Below are positions 1 through 7,846 of a stretch of 64,000 bases of DNA, piece by piece. Below the pieces are notes generated by a model. It did not search any database and was not told the origin of the DNA. It saw only the letters and a program-made list of their open reading frames with translations. Position 1 is the first letter of the stretch. Each line of letters begins with the position of its first letter. Location: NCBI GenBank assembly GCA_015709575.1, contig CP054190.1:1178001-1242000 (forward strand), in the 5' to 3' direction. The DNA is from Planctomycetia bacterium. Its GTDB lineage: Bacteria > Planctomycetota > Phycisphaerae > UBA1845 > Fen-1342. The position numbers and the translations under genes are program-made.

Positions 1-167
1 CGCAATCCACCATGACCCGCCGCGGGGCGGCGCCGCAGGGGCGGTCCTACGCGATTGCGGTGTTGATCGAGTTTGGCGGCAGCGGCGGGCGGGTCGCCGG
101 TCCGGCCGCGCGCGACGTCGCAAACGCCGTGATCGACTGGAGCATGACAGACGAGGGCGGGTCGTGA
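1..167 (+). CDS. C-terminal end of a penicillin-binding protein 2-type transpeptidase (partial)
   Basis: Open frame from position 3 to the TGA at 165-167; the start lies outside the window. The visible 54 residues contain YAIAVLIEFGGSGGRVAG followed by an Ala-rich helix. This matches the last beta-strand and C-terminal helix of class B PBP transpeptidase domains, where a GGGGGxVAAPIA-like segment is usual. The stop overlaps the GTG start of rodA (GTGA), and PBP2-RodA is the classic elongasome gene pair, so this is probably mrdA/PBP2, acting in periplasmic peptidoglycan cross-linking. The catalytic Ser and KTG motifs are not in view, so the assignment rests on the tail and the neighbour. Confidence 0.72.
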   Translation, partial: QSTMTRRGAAPQGRSYAIAVLIEFGGSGGRVAGPAARDVANAVIDWSMTDEGGS

Positions 168-1423
168 GCGCGGCTCTGGTAGTGCGGGGACCACGGATGC
201 GCTGGGGGCTGCTGCTACCGGTGCTGTTTCTGCTGTCGATGGGGCTGGCCACGATCCACACGACCTCGGGCAGCAGCGTCGAGGGCGCGGTGCTCCCCGG
301 CCCGGGTGCCGCGCCGATCGCGGATGAGGGCTGGCTTGCGGCGGTGCGCGATGCCGCCGGTCAAACCACGTTTCGCCAGTGGGCGTTTGTCCTCACCGGA
401 GTCGGACTGCTGGCGCTGGTGGCGATTCCGAGCTATCAATGGCTGGGGCGCTATGCGTATCTCGCGTACGCGGTGGTGATGGCGCTGCTGCTGCTGCTGG
501 CGCTGGATCGCTGGCTCGAGCCGTTTGGCATCGACGTGCCGTTCGTGCCCGTCCGTCGCGCGACGCGCCGCTGGATCGAGTTCGGCGCGATCGGCATCCA
601 GCCGAGCGAGTTCATGAAAGTGGCGCTGGTGTTGTGCCTGGCGCGATATCTGCGATACCGCGAGGACGTGCAGGAGTGGCGGGGGTTGATCAAGCCGTTC
701 GCGCTGACGGCGCTGCCCATGGTCCTGATTCATTTCCAGCCGGACCTTGGCACGCTGTTGATGCTGCTGCCGATCCTGTTCGCGATGCTGTGGGTGGCCG
801 GAGCGAAAAAACGGCACTTGGCGGTCGTGCTGGGTGCGGGCATGGTCGCGGCGCCGTTTTTCTATGCCTTCGTGATGCGCGACTACCAGCGCGTGCGGGT
901 GGACGTGGTGTTGCGGCAGGAGACGGCTGATGAGCGCTGGCACCGCCGCGAGGGCTATCAATTGCGGCAGGCCAAGGCGGCGCTGGGCACCGGCGGCGTC
1001 ACCGGCGCCGGTTTCGGACAGGGGCTGTTCGTGACCCAGGATGCGCTGTTGCCCGAGCGCCACAACGACTTCATCTTCGCGATGATCGGCCATCAGTTCG
1101 GCCTGCTCGGCGCAGGGGCGGTGATCCTGGCTTACCTGGTCTTCGCCGTTGTCGGTGCGGAGGTTGCGGGGGTGACGAATGACCCCTTCGGCCGTCTGAT
1201 CGCCGTTGGCCTGACGGTCATGATCGTCGCCCAGGGGCTGCTTAATATCGCGATGATCGTCGGGCTGATCCCGATCACGGGTGTCACGCTGCCGTTTGTG
1301 AGTTATGGCGGCAGCAGCATCTGGGCCGGATTGATCGCCCTGGGGCTATTGCTGAACATCGAGCGCCGGCGTCCGTTGATGATGGGCCGTGCCCCAACCG
1401 CGTTCGATCGGGAGGGCACATGA
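164..1423 (+). CDS. rodA: RodA, SEDS-family peptidoglycan glycosyltransferase
   Basis: A 419-residue polytopic membrane protein of the FtsW/RodA/SpoVE family, which polymerises lipid II during side-wall growth together with PBP2. Family landmarks are clear: GIQPSEFMKVAL near residue 146, the PDLGT motif (residues 194-198) carrying the conserved catalytic-type Asp, GAGFGQG, a PERHNDFIFA motif in the large extracytoplasmic region, and PFVSYGGSS near the end. The GTG start overlaps the stop of the upstream PBP gene, implying translational coupling. The loop before LRQAK is fairly long. I call RodA rather than FtsW because of the PBP2-like neighbour. Confidence 0.93.
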   Translation: MSAALVVRGPRMRWGLLLPVLFLLSMGLATIHTTSGSSVEGAVLPGPGAAPIADEGWLAAVRDAAGQTTFRQWAFVLTGVGLLALVAIPSYQWLGRYAYLAYAVVMALLLLLALDRWLEPFGIDVPFVPVRRATRRWIEFGAIGIQPSEFMKVALVLCLARYLRYREDVQEWRGLIKPFALTALPMVLIHFQPDLGTLLMLLPILFAMLWVAGAKKRHLAVVLGAGMVAAPFFYAFVMRDYQRVRVDVVLRQETADERWHRREGYQLRQAKAALGTGGVTGAGFGQGLFVTQDALLPERHNDFIFAMIGHQFGLLGAGAVILAYLVFAVVGAEVAGVTNDPFGRLIAVGLTVMIVAQGLLNIAMIVGLIPITGVTLPFVSYGGSSIWAGLIALGLLLNIERRRPLMMGRAPTAFDREGT

Positions 1424-1890
1424 AGCCGCCGCAGCGTCACGAATCGGCCGAGATGAGCCGCTATTGGGCCTATCTGTCGCAACAGATGCCCGAACTGGAG
1501 TTGTTGCCGGATGACGCCGCAAGGCGCGAAATGTTCGCGTTTTTGCGCAAACGGACGTCCCTGATGGGGTGGCGGTTCGGGTTGTACTGGCTCGGCTTTT
1601 TCCTGGTCGCAATGGGAAGTACGTATCTCGGCATGCCGGCGCTGACAGGCTTGGTTGGCTGGGTGGGGTTGCCGCACTGGACGGCGTTGTTGATCGTCGT
1701 TCCGGCGCTCATTGTCGCGTTTTACATCGGTTTTGCGCTGCTCTGGCACCGGCCGATGGTGCGGGCGATGCGCCTGGAACTGCAACGGCGGGGCATCCAG
1801 GTGTGTGTGAATTGCGGCTATGACTGCCGGGCGCAGGAGCATCGCCGTTGTCCGGAGTGTGGGCGGGAGCTGCCGACCGCGACGGCTTAG
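1420..1890 (+). CDS. Small membrane protein with C-terminal zinc ribbon
   Basis: 156 residues whose ATG overlaps the rodA stop (ATGA), so it is co-translated with rodA. There are two hydrophobic segments (about residues 55-75 and 82-112), then a basic stretch, then VCVNCGYDCRAQEHRRCPEC, a four-cysteine zinc ribbon of the CxxCGYD...CPECG form common in planctomycete membrane proteins. Function is unknown. Its place in the elongasome operon suggests an envelope role, but that is inference only. The residues between the cysteines are intact, so the ribbon should bind zinc. Confidence 0.75.
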   Translation: MKPPQRHESAEMSRYWAYLSQQMPELELLPDDAARREMFAFLRKRTSLMGWRFGLYWLGFFLVAMGSTYLGMPALTGLVGWVGLPHWTALLIVVPALIVAFYIGFALLWHRPMVRAMRLELQRRGIQVCVNCGYDCRAQEHRRCPECGRELPTATA

Positions 1891-1904
1891 GTCGGTCGGC
1901 CTGC

Positions 1905-1933
1905 TACAATAGTCGATGGCTCATCCGCGGAGG
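1905..1933 (+). promoter_or_regulatory. Putative -10 box and ribosome binding site before the DtxR-type regulator
   Basis: TACAAT at 1905-1910 is a good -10 hexamer; no convincing -35 is visible. GGAGG at 1929-1933 sits 6 nt before a GTG at 1940. An ATG at 1916 would lie at the expected transcription start, so GTG 1940 is the better start unless the mRNA is leaderless. Confidence 0.4.
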
Positions 1934-1939
1934 CCGTCG

Positions 1940-2464
1940 GTGGAAACGTGGAAGGAGTTTGAGCACAACGTCGTGACGCACAGCGCCGCCCACCACCTGA
2001 TGGCGGTGGACGACCTGGTGCGCAAGCTCGGCTACGCGCGCGTGTCGGACGTGGCGCGGGTGTTGGGCATCACGCGCGGCAGCGTCTCCGTGTCGCTGCA
2101 GCCGCTCAAGGAAGCCGGGCTGGTGCAGCAGGATGAGAATCGCCACCTGCGACTTTCGGCCGCCGGCCAGTCGCTGGTGGATTCAATCAAGACCAAGCGG
2201 CATGTCGTGCAGCGGCTCTTCGCCGAGGTGCTGGGTGTTTCCGCGGAGCAGGCCGAAATCGACGCCTGCAAGCTCGAGCACCTGCTGTCGAACGAGACTG
2301 CCCGCCGGCTGGTCTCGTTCCTGCGCTTCGTGGATCGCGGCACGGCCGAGTCGCGACGGTTCTTCGAGGCGCTGCGGTCGCACGATTCACAGTGTTCGCA
2401 CGAGCCGAGCGCCTGTCCGAGCTGTCCGAGCGCGTGCCTGGCCGACACGTTGCGGCAGGGCTGA
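1940..2464 (+). CDS. DtxR/MntR-family metal-dependent transcriptional regulator
   Basis: About 174 residues from GTG 1940, chosen for its GGAGG at proper spacing; ATG 1916 would add 8 residues. The N-terminal winged helix (VSDVARVLGITRGSVSVSLQ, then a wing with ENRHLRLS) is followed by a dimerisation region containing VLGVSAEQAEIDACKLEHLLS, the DtxR-like segment where metal ligands (Asp, Cys, Glu, His) lie. The C-terminus is unusual: five cysteines in a short Pro/Ser-rich tail (CSHEPSACPSCPSACLA), which might bind metal or sense redox. The next gene encodes a ferritin-like protein, consistent with control of iron or manganese handling. Confidence 0.82.
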   Translation: METWKEFEHNVVTHSAAHHLMAVDDLVRKLGYARVSDVARVLGITRGSVSVSLQPLKEAGLVQQDENRHLRLSAAGQSLVDSIKTKRHVVQRLFAEVLGVSAEQAEIDACKLEHLLSNETARRLVSFLRFVDRGTAESRRFFEALRSHDSQCSHEPSACPSCPSACLADTLRQG

Positions 2465-2538
2465 TCGTCCGAGCAGCGCCGGTTCGCCGAGGCGGGCCGA
2501 TGTTTGAACCTGGGTGCTTGCCAATGGGTGGTCATCAC

Positions 2539-3009
2539 ATGTCACAACCCGCGTATGGATCCGCGCCGCGCCACACTGCCGGCGGGGCGTCGCTTTCGAC
2601 TGACGAGCTGGCCGAGGAGCTCAACCGCGTATTTGCCGAGGAGATCGAGGCCGCGATGCGCTATCTGCATCTGGCTAACGCGGTCCGCGGCCTGGACCGC
2701 CTGACGGTCGAGCCGATTCTCAAGCGCGGCTTCTCCGAGACCATTCAGCACGCCGAAGTGATCGCCCAGAAGATCCGCGCGCTGGGGCACGTGCCGCGGG
2801 TCGAGTTGCAGATCGCCTGCCCCGGGGAGCCGGTGACCGCCCGCGAGTCGCTCCGCATCGCGCTGACGTTTGAGGAGGCGGCGCTCGAGGCGTACCAGGA
2901 CCTGCTGCGGCGCGTCGAGGGCGACGTGCCGATGGAGGAGTTCATTCGCTCGCAGATCGCGCTGGAGTCCGCGCACGTCGCGGAACTGAAGGAATTGCTC
3001 GTCGGGTAG
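2539..3009 (+). CDS. Ferritin-like (bacterioferritin/Dps-type) di-iron protein
   Basis: 156 residues from ATG 2539; an in-frame ATG at 2524 would add five residues. This is a four-helix bundle with the ferritin metal-ligand pattern: EEIEAAMRYLHL in helix A, a Glu-x-x-x-x-His (ETIQHAE) in helix B, FEEAALEAYQDLL in helix C and ALESAHVAEL (ExxH) in helix D. It probably oxidises and stores iron in the cytoplasm. No haem-ligand Met is obvious, so I avoid calling it a true bacterioferritin. It lies just after the DtxR-type regulator on the same strand, suggesting a small iron-homeostasis unit. Confidence 0.8.
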   Translation: MSQPAYGSAPRHTAGGASLSTDELAEELNRVFAEEIEAAMRYLHLANAVRGLDRLTVEPILKRGFSETIQHAEVIAQKIRALGHVPRVELQIACPGEPVTARESLRIALTFEEAALEAYQDLLRRVEGDVPMEEFIRSQIALESAHVAELKELLVG

Positions 3010-3084
3010 TGCGGCGCGCGGTACAGGCGGGGTTTTTCGGCGCGAGGAGCAGGTCAGCCGGAGGACGATCGGCGGGGTATCGGA

Positions 3085-4320
3085 TCAGCGAACGGCCTGT
3101 ATCAGGATCACCAGCAGCGCCACCAGCAGCGCGGCTCCCAGCACCACCGTCACCCACATCGGCGTCGTGGCCTGGTCGGAGTTCCGGTCGTCTTGCGGCT
3201 CGGCCGGCGCGACCGTGTTGCCTTGCGACAGTGAATCCAGCGAGTGATGTGCCAGCAGCCGCCCGGCGTGCAGCGGCATCTGGCCGCGCGACAGCAGCTC
3301 CATGTCCACCAGCAGCTCGCGGCAACCGGTGTAGCGCTCCTCCCGGTTTTTCGACATCATCATCTCAATCATCGCGGCGCAGCCCGCCGTGAGCCGCGTG
3401 GTGATGTGGTCCGGCGGCGTCAGCGGCTCGCGCAGGTGCTTGTGCATCACCGCCGAAGGCGTCGGCCCCTCAAAGGGGACGCGGCCGGTCACCATGTGAT
3501 AGAGCGTGGCGCCGAGCGAGTAAATGTCGGCACGCTTGTCGATGTCCACTTCGCCTCGAATCTGCTCGGGGCTGATGTAATAGGGGGTGCCGTAGGCCCG
3601 GCCGGCCTCGGCCATCGCCGCTTCGAGGTCGGTGGCCTCGCGCGCCAGGCCCATGTCGGCCAGCTTGGCGACCCGCTCGGGCGTGAGCATGATGTTCTTG
3701 GGCTTCACGTCGCGGTGGATGATGCCGCGGTCGTGGGCGTGTTGCAGGGCGCGGGCGATCTGCATGGCGATGTTGAGCGCTTCTTCCTCGGGATAGACCT
3801 TGCCGGTCGCCAGCTCGTCATAGACCGTGCAGCCTTCGACGAACTCCATCACGAAGTAGTGCACGCCGTTGTGATCCGCGACGTCGATGGCCTGCACGAT
3901 GTTGTTGTGATTCAGTGCGGCCGCGGCCCGACCTTCGCGGTAGAAGCGCTCCACGAACTCGGCGTTGCGGCTGAGGCGCTTGGGCAGCACCTTTACGGCC
4001 ACGACGCGATCAAGCGAGATCTGCTTGGCCTTGTAGACGACGGCCATCGCCCCCGCGCCGACCTTTTTTTGAAGGATGTAGCCGGGGATCTGCTGGGCCG
4101 GGCGGGTGTCGGAGTCCTCGCTGGCGCCGCCCTGAAGCCGGGCGAGCTGCGTCCGCGTCAGGAAACCCATGTCCACCAGTACGTCGGTCAGCGGGCGGGT
4201 GCGGCCGTTGACGGCGGTGCGGCGCTGCGTCTCCTCGGCGGACTTCACCTCATCGGCGGTAGCGAGATTGCGGGCCAGGACCGCCTTGACAATCTGGCTT
4301 TCTTCGGAGAAGTCCGCCAC
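3085..4320 (-). CDS. Membrane-anchored Ser/Thr protein kinase
   Basis: 411 residues. Residues 1-65 form a helical domain (AVLARNLATADEV...LVDMGFLTRTQL) resembling the small N-terminal regions that precede kinases in planctomycetes. The kinase domain has a Gly-rich loop GAGAMAVVY (88-96), Lys110 in VAVKVL, Glu129 in the C-helix, a catalytic HRDVKPKN (202-209), DMG instead of DFG (222-224) and an APE-like SPEQ. The C-terminus carries one membrane helix (about 388-408) with only a few residues beyond it, so the kinase is cytoplasmic and no PASTA or other sensor domain follows. Convergent with the ferritin-like gene and divergent from the DUF4159 gene. Confidence 0.92.
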   Translation of the reverse strand: MADFSEESQIVKAVLARNLATADEVKSAEETQRRTAVNGRTRPLTDVLVDMGFLTRTQLARLQGGASEDSDTRPAQQIPGYILQKKVGAGAMAVVYKAKQISLDRVVAVKVLPKRLSRNAEFVERFYREGRAAAALNHNNIVQAIDVADHNGVHYFVMEFVEGCTVYDELATGKVYPEEEALNIAMQIARALQHAHDRGIIHRDVKPKNIMLTPERVAKLADMGLAREATDLEAAMAEAGRAYGTPYYISPEQIRGEVDIDKRADIYSLGATLYHMVTGRVPFEGPTPSAVMHKHLREPLTPPDHITTRLTAGCAAMIEMMMSKNREERYTGCRELLVDMELLSRGQMPLHAGRLLAHHSLDSLSQGNTVAPAEPQDDRNSDQATTPMWVTVVLGAALLVALLVILIQAVR

Positions 4321-4487
4321 AGGTGAGAGCCTTGCCGCCGGGAACCGGGTACACTCTGGTTAGTACGCGCGTGCGAGACACTCAAGTGTACTCAGCCGCC
4401 ATGCGGGAATCAAACCACGCGGGCCCGCGGCCCGCGTTCCATCACCCACCGCACCGCCCGTTCGCGCGGGCAGGACGCCGAAGCGCC

Positions 4488-6818
4488 ATGCCGTACGACC
4501 GACACTCGCGATGTGCCGCTCGCGCGATCTTCACGCTACTTTTCTTCATCGGCAGCGCAGCCGGCGCAATCGCCGCCGGCGAGGACTTTTCGACCGTCAC
4601 GGACGACGCCGTCCGGGCGGCGGTGGATCGAGGCGTTGAGTACATCCGGAACCGCCAGACGGGGGTGCACTGGGAGCCGCACGGCCGTGCTGAGGACGAC
4701 CGCCACTTCGGCGGCAGCACGGCCCTGGCGTTGCTGGCGCTGCTGTACGCCGGCGAGGATCCGCGCTCGCCTCGCATGAAGGACTCGCTCGACTGGCTGG
4801 CGTCGAAGCCGCTCCGCAGCGTCTACGCCGTCGGTCTGCGGGCGCACGCGTTGGCGATCGTTCCCGGGGACCGGTACCGCGACCGGCTGACGCGCGACGT
4901 GCAATGGCTGATCGACGCGCAACACCCGCGCGGCTCCGACCACGAGGGCGGTTTCGGCTATGAAACGCACCGTGAAGGCGGATGCGACAATTCCAACAGC
5001 CAGGTGGGCGTGCTGGGGGCGTGGATGGCCGCCGAGGCGGGCGTCACGGTGCCGGATGAATTCTGGTACCTGGTCGAGAATCACTGGCTGCGCGTGCAGA
5101 CGCGCGAGGGCGGCTGGGGTTACCAGAAGGACGGCCCGAACGGCAGCATGACCGCCGCCGGCCTGGCGACGATGTTCGTCGTACTCGACCTGGTTTACGC
5201 CCGCGACACGGGCAAGTTCGACGGCAAGGCCACGTCGCGCTGCGGGATGCTGCAGGAGACCGGCAAGGTCGTTTCCTCGATCACGCGGGCGATGCAGTAC
5301 CTCAGCGACATCTTCGCGCTGGAGAACCCCAACGGCGACAGCGGCTGGACCTACTACTACCTGTACGGCGTCGAGCGGGTGGGGCGGGCTTCGGGCCGGA
5401 AGTATTTTGGCGACAAGGATTGGTTCAAGCTCGGCGCGCGGTTCCTGCTCGCCAAGCAGGACGTGAAGGAGGGCAGTTGGGATCCGCTCACGTCCAACGC
5501 CGAGATGAACACGCTGCACCACACCTGCTTCGCGGTGATGTTCCTCTGCCACGGCCGTGCGCCGCTGCTGTTCAACAAGCTTGATTACGGCGCCGGGGCG
5601 AACACCAAGACGCGCGACGTGGCCGGGCTGAACCGCTACGTGCAGCGCTCCTCCGAAAAGCTGCTCAACTGGCAGACGGTTACGCTGGGCGGCGAGTTTT
5701 CCGACTGGCTTGAGGCGCCCGTGCTGTACATCTCGGGGCACGACGACCCGCGCTTCGCCGAGGCCGACGTGCAGCGCATTCGCGAGTATTGCCTGCGCGG
5801 CGGGGTGGTGCTGGGCGTCGCCTGTTGCAGCAAGCCGGAGTTTTCGGCCGGCTTCCGGCGGCTGGCGGCGCGGGCATTCCCGGAGTATCCGATCCGCGAG
5901 CTTCCACCGCGGCATCCGCTCTTCAACGGCGACGTGCAGTTTCCAATTGCTGAGCCGCCGCCGATGTTCGAGGTCCACAGCGGCAGCCGAACGCTGATGC
6001 TGCTCTCGCCGACGGACATCTCGGCCGCCTGGCACCAGTTCCTGATTCACAAGTACGAACCGCACCTCCAACTGGGCGCGAACATCTTCTGGTACGCAAC
6101 CGACAAGTCCACCTTTGCCAGCCGACTGGCCACGATCGAGATTCCCAGCCGTAACGCCCGGCCGCGCCAATCCGTTGCCGTCGCACGCATGGCCCACGAG
6201 GGCGGGTGGGACGTGGAGGCGTTCGGCTGGACGCGCCTCTCACGCCATGTCGCCAACCAGGGGGGCGTCCGGCTGCTGGTGACGTCGGGCGTGAAATTCG
6301 AAAACCTCAACTTCGAGGAGTTCAAGGTCGCTTACGTCACCGGTACGAAGGCGATGCGGCTTTCGCGCGAGGATCGCGAGTCCCTGCGGAAGTTTCTCAG
6401 CGCCGGTGGCACGCTGCTGGCGGACGCCGCCAACGCCTCGACCGAGTTTCTCAACTCGATCGAGGAGGAGCTGACCGACGTACTGCGCACGCAGCCGCTG
6501 GCCGTGCCGGAGGACTCGGCCCTGCTCACCGGCGCCGGCATCCTCGGTGCCGCGGACGTGACGCGCGTCAACGTGCGACAGGCGGCGCGCAGCATGGCGG
6601 GCACCTCGGGCGCGCCGCGGCTGCGCGGGTATCGAATCGGCCGCCGCTGGGCGGTGCTGTATTCACCGCTCGATCTCAGTAGCGGTTTCCTGGGCACGCC
6701 GATCTTCGGCTGCCGCGGCTACACGCCGGAGAGCGCGCTGGACATCGCTCGCAATATGATGCTGTATGCAGCGCTTTCCTCCAGCGAAAAAGCCAAGATT
6801 GACCGCGAGGCGCGCTGA
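4488..6818 (+). CDS. Secreted protein with terpenoid-cyclase-like repeats and DUF4159 domains
   Basis: 776 residues from ATG 4488, preferred because a signal peptide follows directly (hydrophobic core IFTLLFFIGSAAGAIAA); longer in-frame starts exist upstream. Residues about 30-340 contain alpha/alpha-toroid repeats like those of squalene cyclase/prenyltransferase proteins (for example VDRGVEYIRNRQTG and GGWGYQKDGPNGSMTAAGLATM). The second half has a DUF4159-like segment with a flavodoxin-like or GATase-like pattern (PVLYISGHDDPRF...GGVVLGVACC) and a second similar one at KVAYVTGTKAMRLS...AGGTLLADAA. It is exported and of unknown function; no enzymatic DxDD cyclase motif is visible. This architecture is known from planctomycetes. 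Confidence 0.8.
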   Translation: MPYDRHSRCAARAIFTLLFFIGSAAGAIAAGEDFSTVTDDAVRAAVDRGVEYIRNRQTGVHWEPHGRAEDDRHFGGSTALALLALLYAGEDPRSPRMKDSLDWLASKPLRSVYAVGLRAHALAIVPGDRYRDRLTRDVQWLIDAQHPRGSDHEGGFGYETHREGGCDNSNSQVGVLGAWMAAEAGVTVPDEFWYLVENHWLRVQTREGGWGYQKDGPNGSMTAAGLATMFVVLDLVYARDTGKFDGKATSRCGMLQETGKVVSSITRAMQYLSDIFALENPNGDSGWTYYYLYGVERVGRASGRKYFGDKDWFKLGARFLLAKQDVKEGSWDPLTSNAEMNTLHHTCFAVMFLCHGRAPLLFNKLDYGAGANTKTRDVAGLNRYVQRSSEKLLNWQTVTLGGEFSDWLEAPVLYISGHDDPRFAEADVQRIREYCLRGGVVLGVACCSKPEFSAGFRRLAARAFPEYPIRELPPRHPLFNGDVQFPIAEPPPMFEVHSGSRTLMLLSPTDISAAWHQFLIHKYEPHLQLGANIFWYATDKSTFASRLATIEIPSRNARPRQSVAVARMAHEGGWDVEAFGWTRLSRHVANQGGVRLLVTSGVKFENLNFEEFKVAYVTGTKAMRLSREDRESLRKFLSAGGTLLADAANASTEFLNSIEEELTDVLRTQPLAVPEDSALLTGAGILGAADVTRVNVRQAARSMAGTSGAPRLRGYRIGRRWAVLYSPLDLSSGFLGTPIFGCRGYTPESALDIARNMMLYAALSSSEKAKIDREAR

Positions 6819-6884
6819 ACAGCCTGATTTGCCGCCTCGCGCCGCCGGTCCTGCCGGGAGCGCGGTTGCGGCGCGGAGTCGGAC

Positions 6885-7055
6885 ATGAAGGCGGAACCGC
6901 TGCTGGCCAAGTTGAACGAATTGCGGCATGACGCGGAGGGCGACCGCGAGGACATCGAGTACCTCGCGCTGCATCACGCATTCTGCTTCATCTCGTATCA
7001 CATGGGTGAGTTTCAGAAGTACCTGAACGAGGTCGCGGAAGATCCCAAGCGTTAG
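6885..7055 (+). CDS. Small conserved-looking acidic protein, 56 residues
   Basis: An ATG-TAG frame of 57 codons in the gap between the DUF4159 gene and the J-domain gene. It encodes a helical, soluble, acidic peptide beginning MKAEPLLAKLNELRHDAEGD and ending EVAEDPKR, with a central ALHHAFCFISYHMGEFQKYL amphipathic helix. Codon use is GC3-rich like its neighbours, and there is no competing frame. No known family is recognised. It is probably real because it reads as a well-formed helical protein and fills the otherwise empty space on the same strand. Confidence 0.55.
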   Translation: MKAEPLLAKLNELRHDAEGDREDIEYLALHHAFCFISYHMGEFQKYLNEVAEDPKR

Positions 7056-7111
7056 GACTGTTCAGCCCACGCGGCCGACCGCTGCGCCGCCGGAATCCCG
7101 CGGAGACGGGT

Positions 7112-7780
7112 GTGAGCGACGAACGCCACCGCGACGACTTTGACGCCGGCTCCGCGGCCGGCGCTGCACCGGGAGAGCGGCCGCCGGCGTCGCCTTCCGC
7201 GCGCGCGGCGTCGGCGACGCCCCGCGCCCGGGAGGAGGCCGCCTTTCGCCGGTTTGTGCAGCGCGTCTGGCAGCATGACGTCGCCCCGCTGCTGCGCGAC
7301 CGGCAGGCTGCGCAGCGCCGCGGCGGGGCGCGCATCGGCGGCAGCGTAGGCGCCGGGGCGGGATTGCTGCTGGATCGGCTGTTTGGCCTGCGCGGCCGTC
7401 CCTTCGCACGTTTCGGCACGGTGGTTGGGGCGACGCTTGGCGCAGTGCTGCCGGACGCGTGGGACTGGCAATGGTTCCGCAGCGCCGGGCAGGATGAGCA
7501 GCGCGCGGTTTCGGATGCCGTCCAGCGGCGTGCCGCGGATCTGCCGGAGGTGGAAGCGCTGGAGTTGCTCGGCCTCACGGCTTCGGCGACGCGCGATGAT
7601 CTCCGCATCGCCTGGCGGCGGGCTGCGGCCGAGTGGCACCCGGACGGTGCAGCCAATGATGCTGATCGCACCGAACGCCACCTGCGATTTGTGGCGCTTC
7701 AGGCTGCCCATGAGCGCCTGCGGGCCGCGTACGACGCGGGTCGCCTACCGCTCTCGGGGGATCGCGGCCCATCGCGCTGA
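7112..7780 (+). CDS. J-domain protein with an internal hydrophobic segment
   Basis: 222 residues from a GTG. The N-terminal 50 residues are low-complexity (Ala/Pro/Arg). A Gly/Ala-rich hydrophobic patch at about residues 75-110 (IGGSVGAGAGLLLDRLFGL...GTVVGATLGAVLPDAWDW) may associate with membranes. The C-terminal 65 residues are a J domain: ELLGLTASATRDDLRIAWRR, the HPD triad in WHPDGAA, and a closing helix. The HPD motif is intact, so it should stimulate an Hsp70 ATPase; client and location are unknown. The Gly/Phe-rich and zinc-finger regions of classic DnaJ are absent. Confidence 0.75.
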   Translation: MSDERHRDDFDAGSAAGAAPGERPPASPSARAASATPRAREEAAFRRFVQRVWQHDVAPLLRDRQAAQRRGGARIGGSVGAGAGLLLDRLFGLRGRPFARFGTVVGATLGAVLPDAWDWQWFRSAGQDEQRAVSDAVQRRAADLPEVEALELLGLTASATRDDLRIAWRRAAAEWHPDGAANDADRTERHLRFVALQAAHERLRAAYDAGRLPLSGDRGPSR

Positions 7781-7846
7781 GTCAGGCCGGTCGGTTCGCG
7801 GGCGCTGATTCCCCCGCAGATTGCTTTCGCATACGCTCGCCGGACC

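Noticed and set aside
3244-4326. Long plus-strand frame opposite the kinase gene
   Set aside because: It is the antisense shadow of the kinase; residues are His/Arg/Gln-rich and domain-free.
4536-6197. 553-residue minus-strand frame in the DUF4159 gene
   Set aside because: Antisense shadow in GC-rich DNA; no domain or start context.
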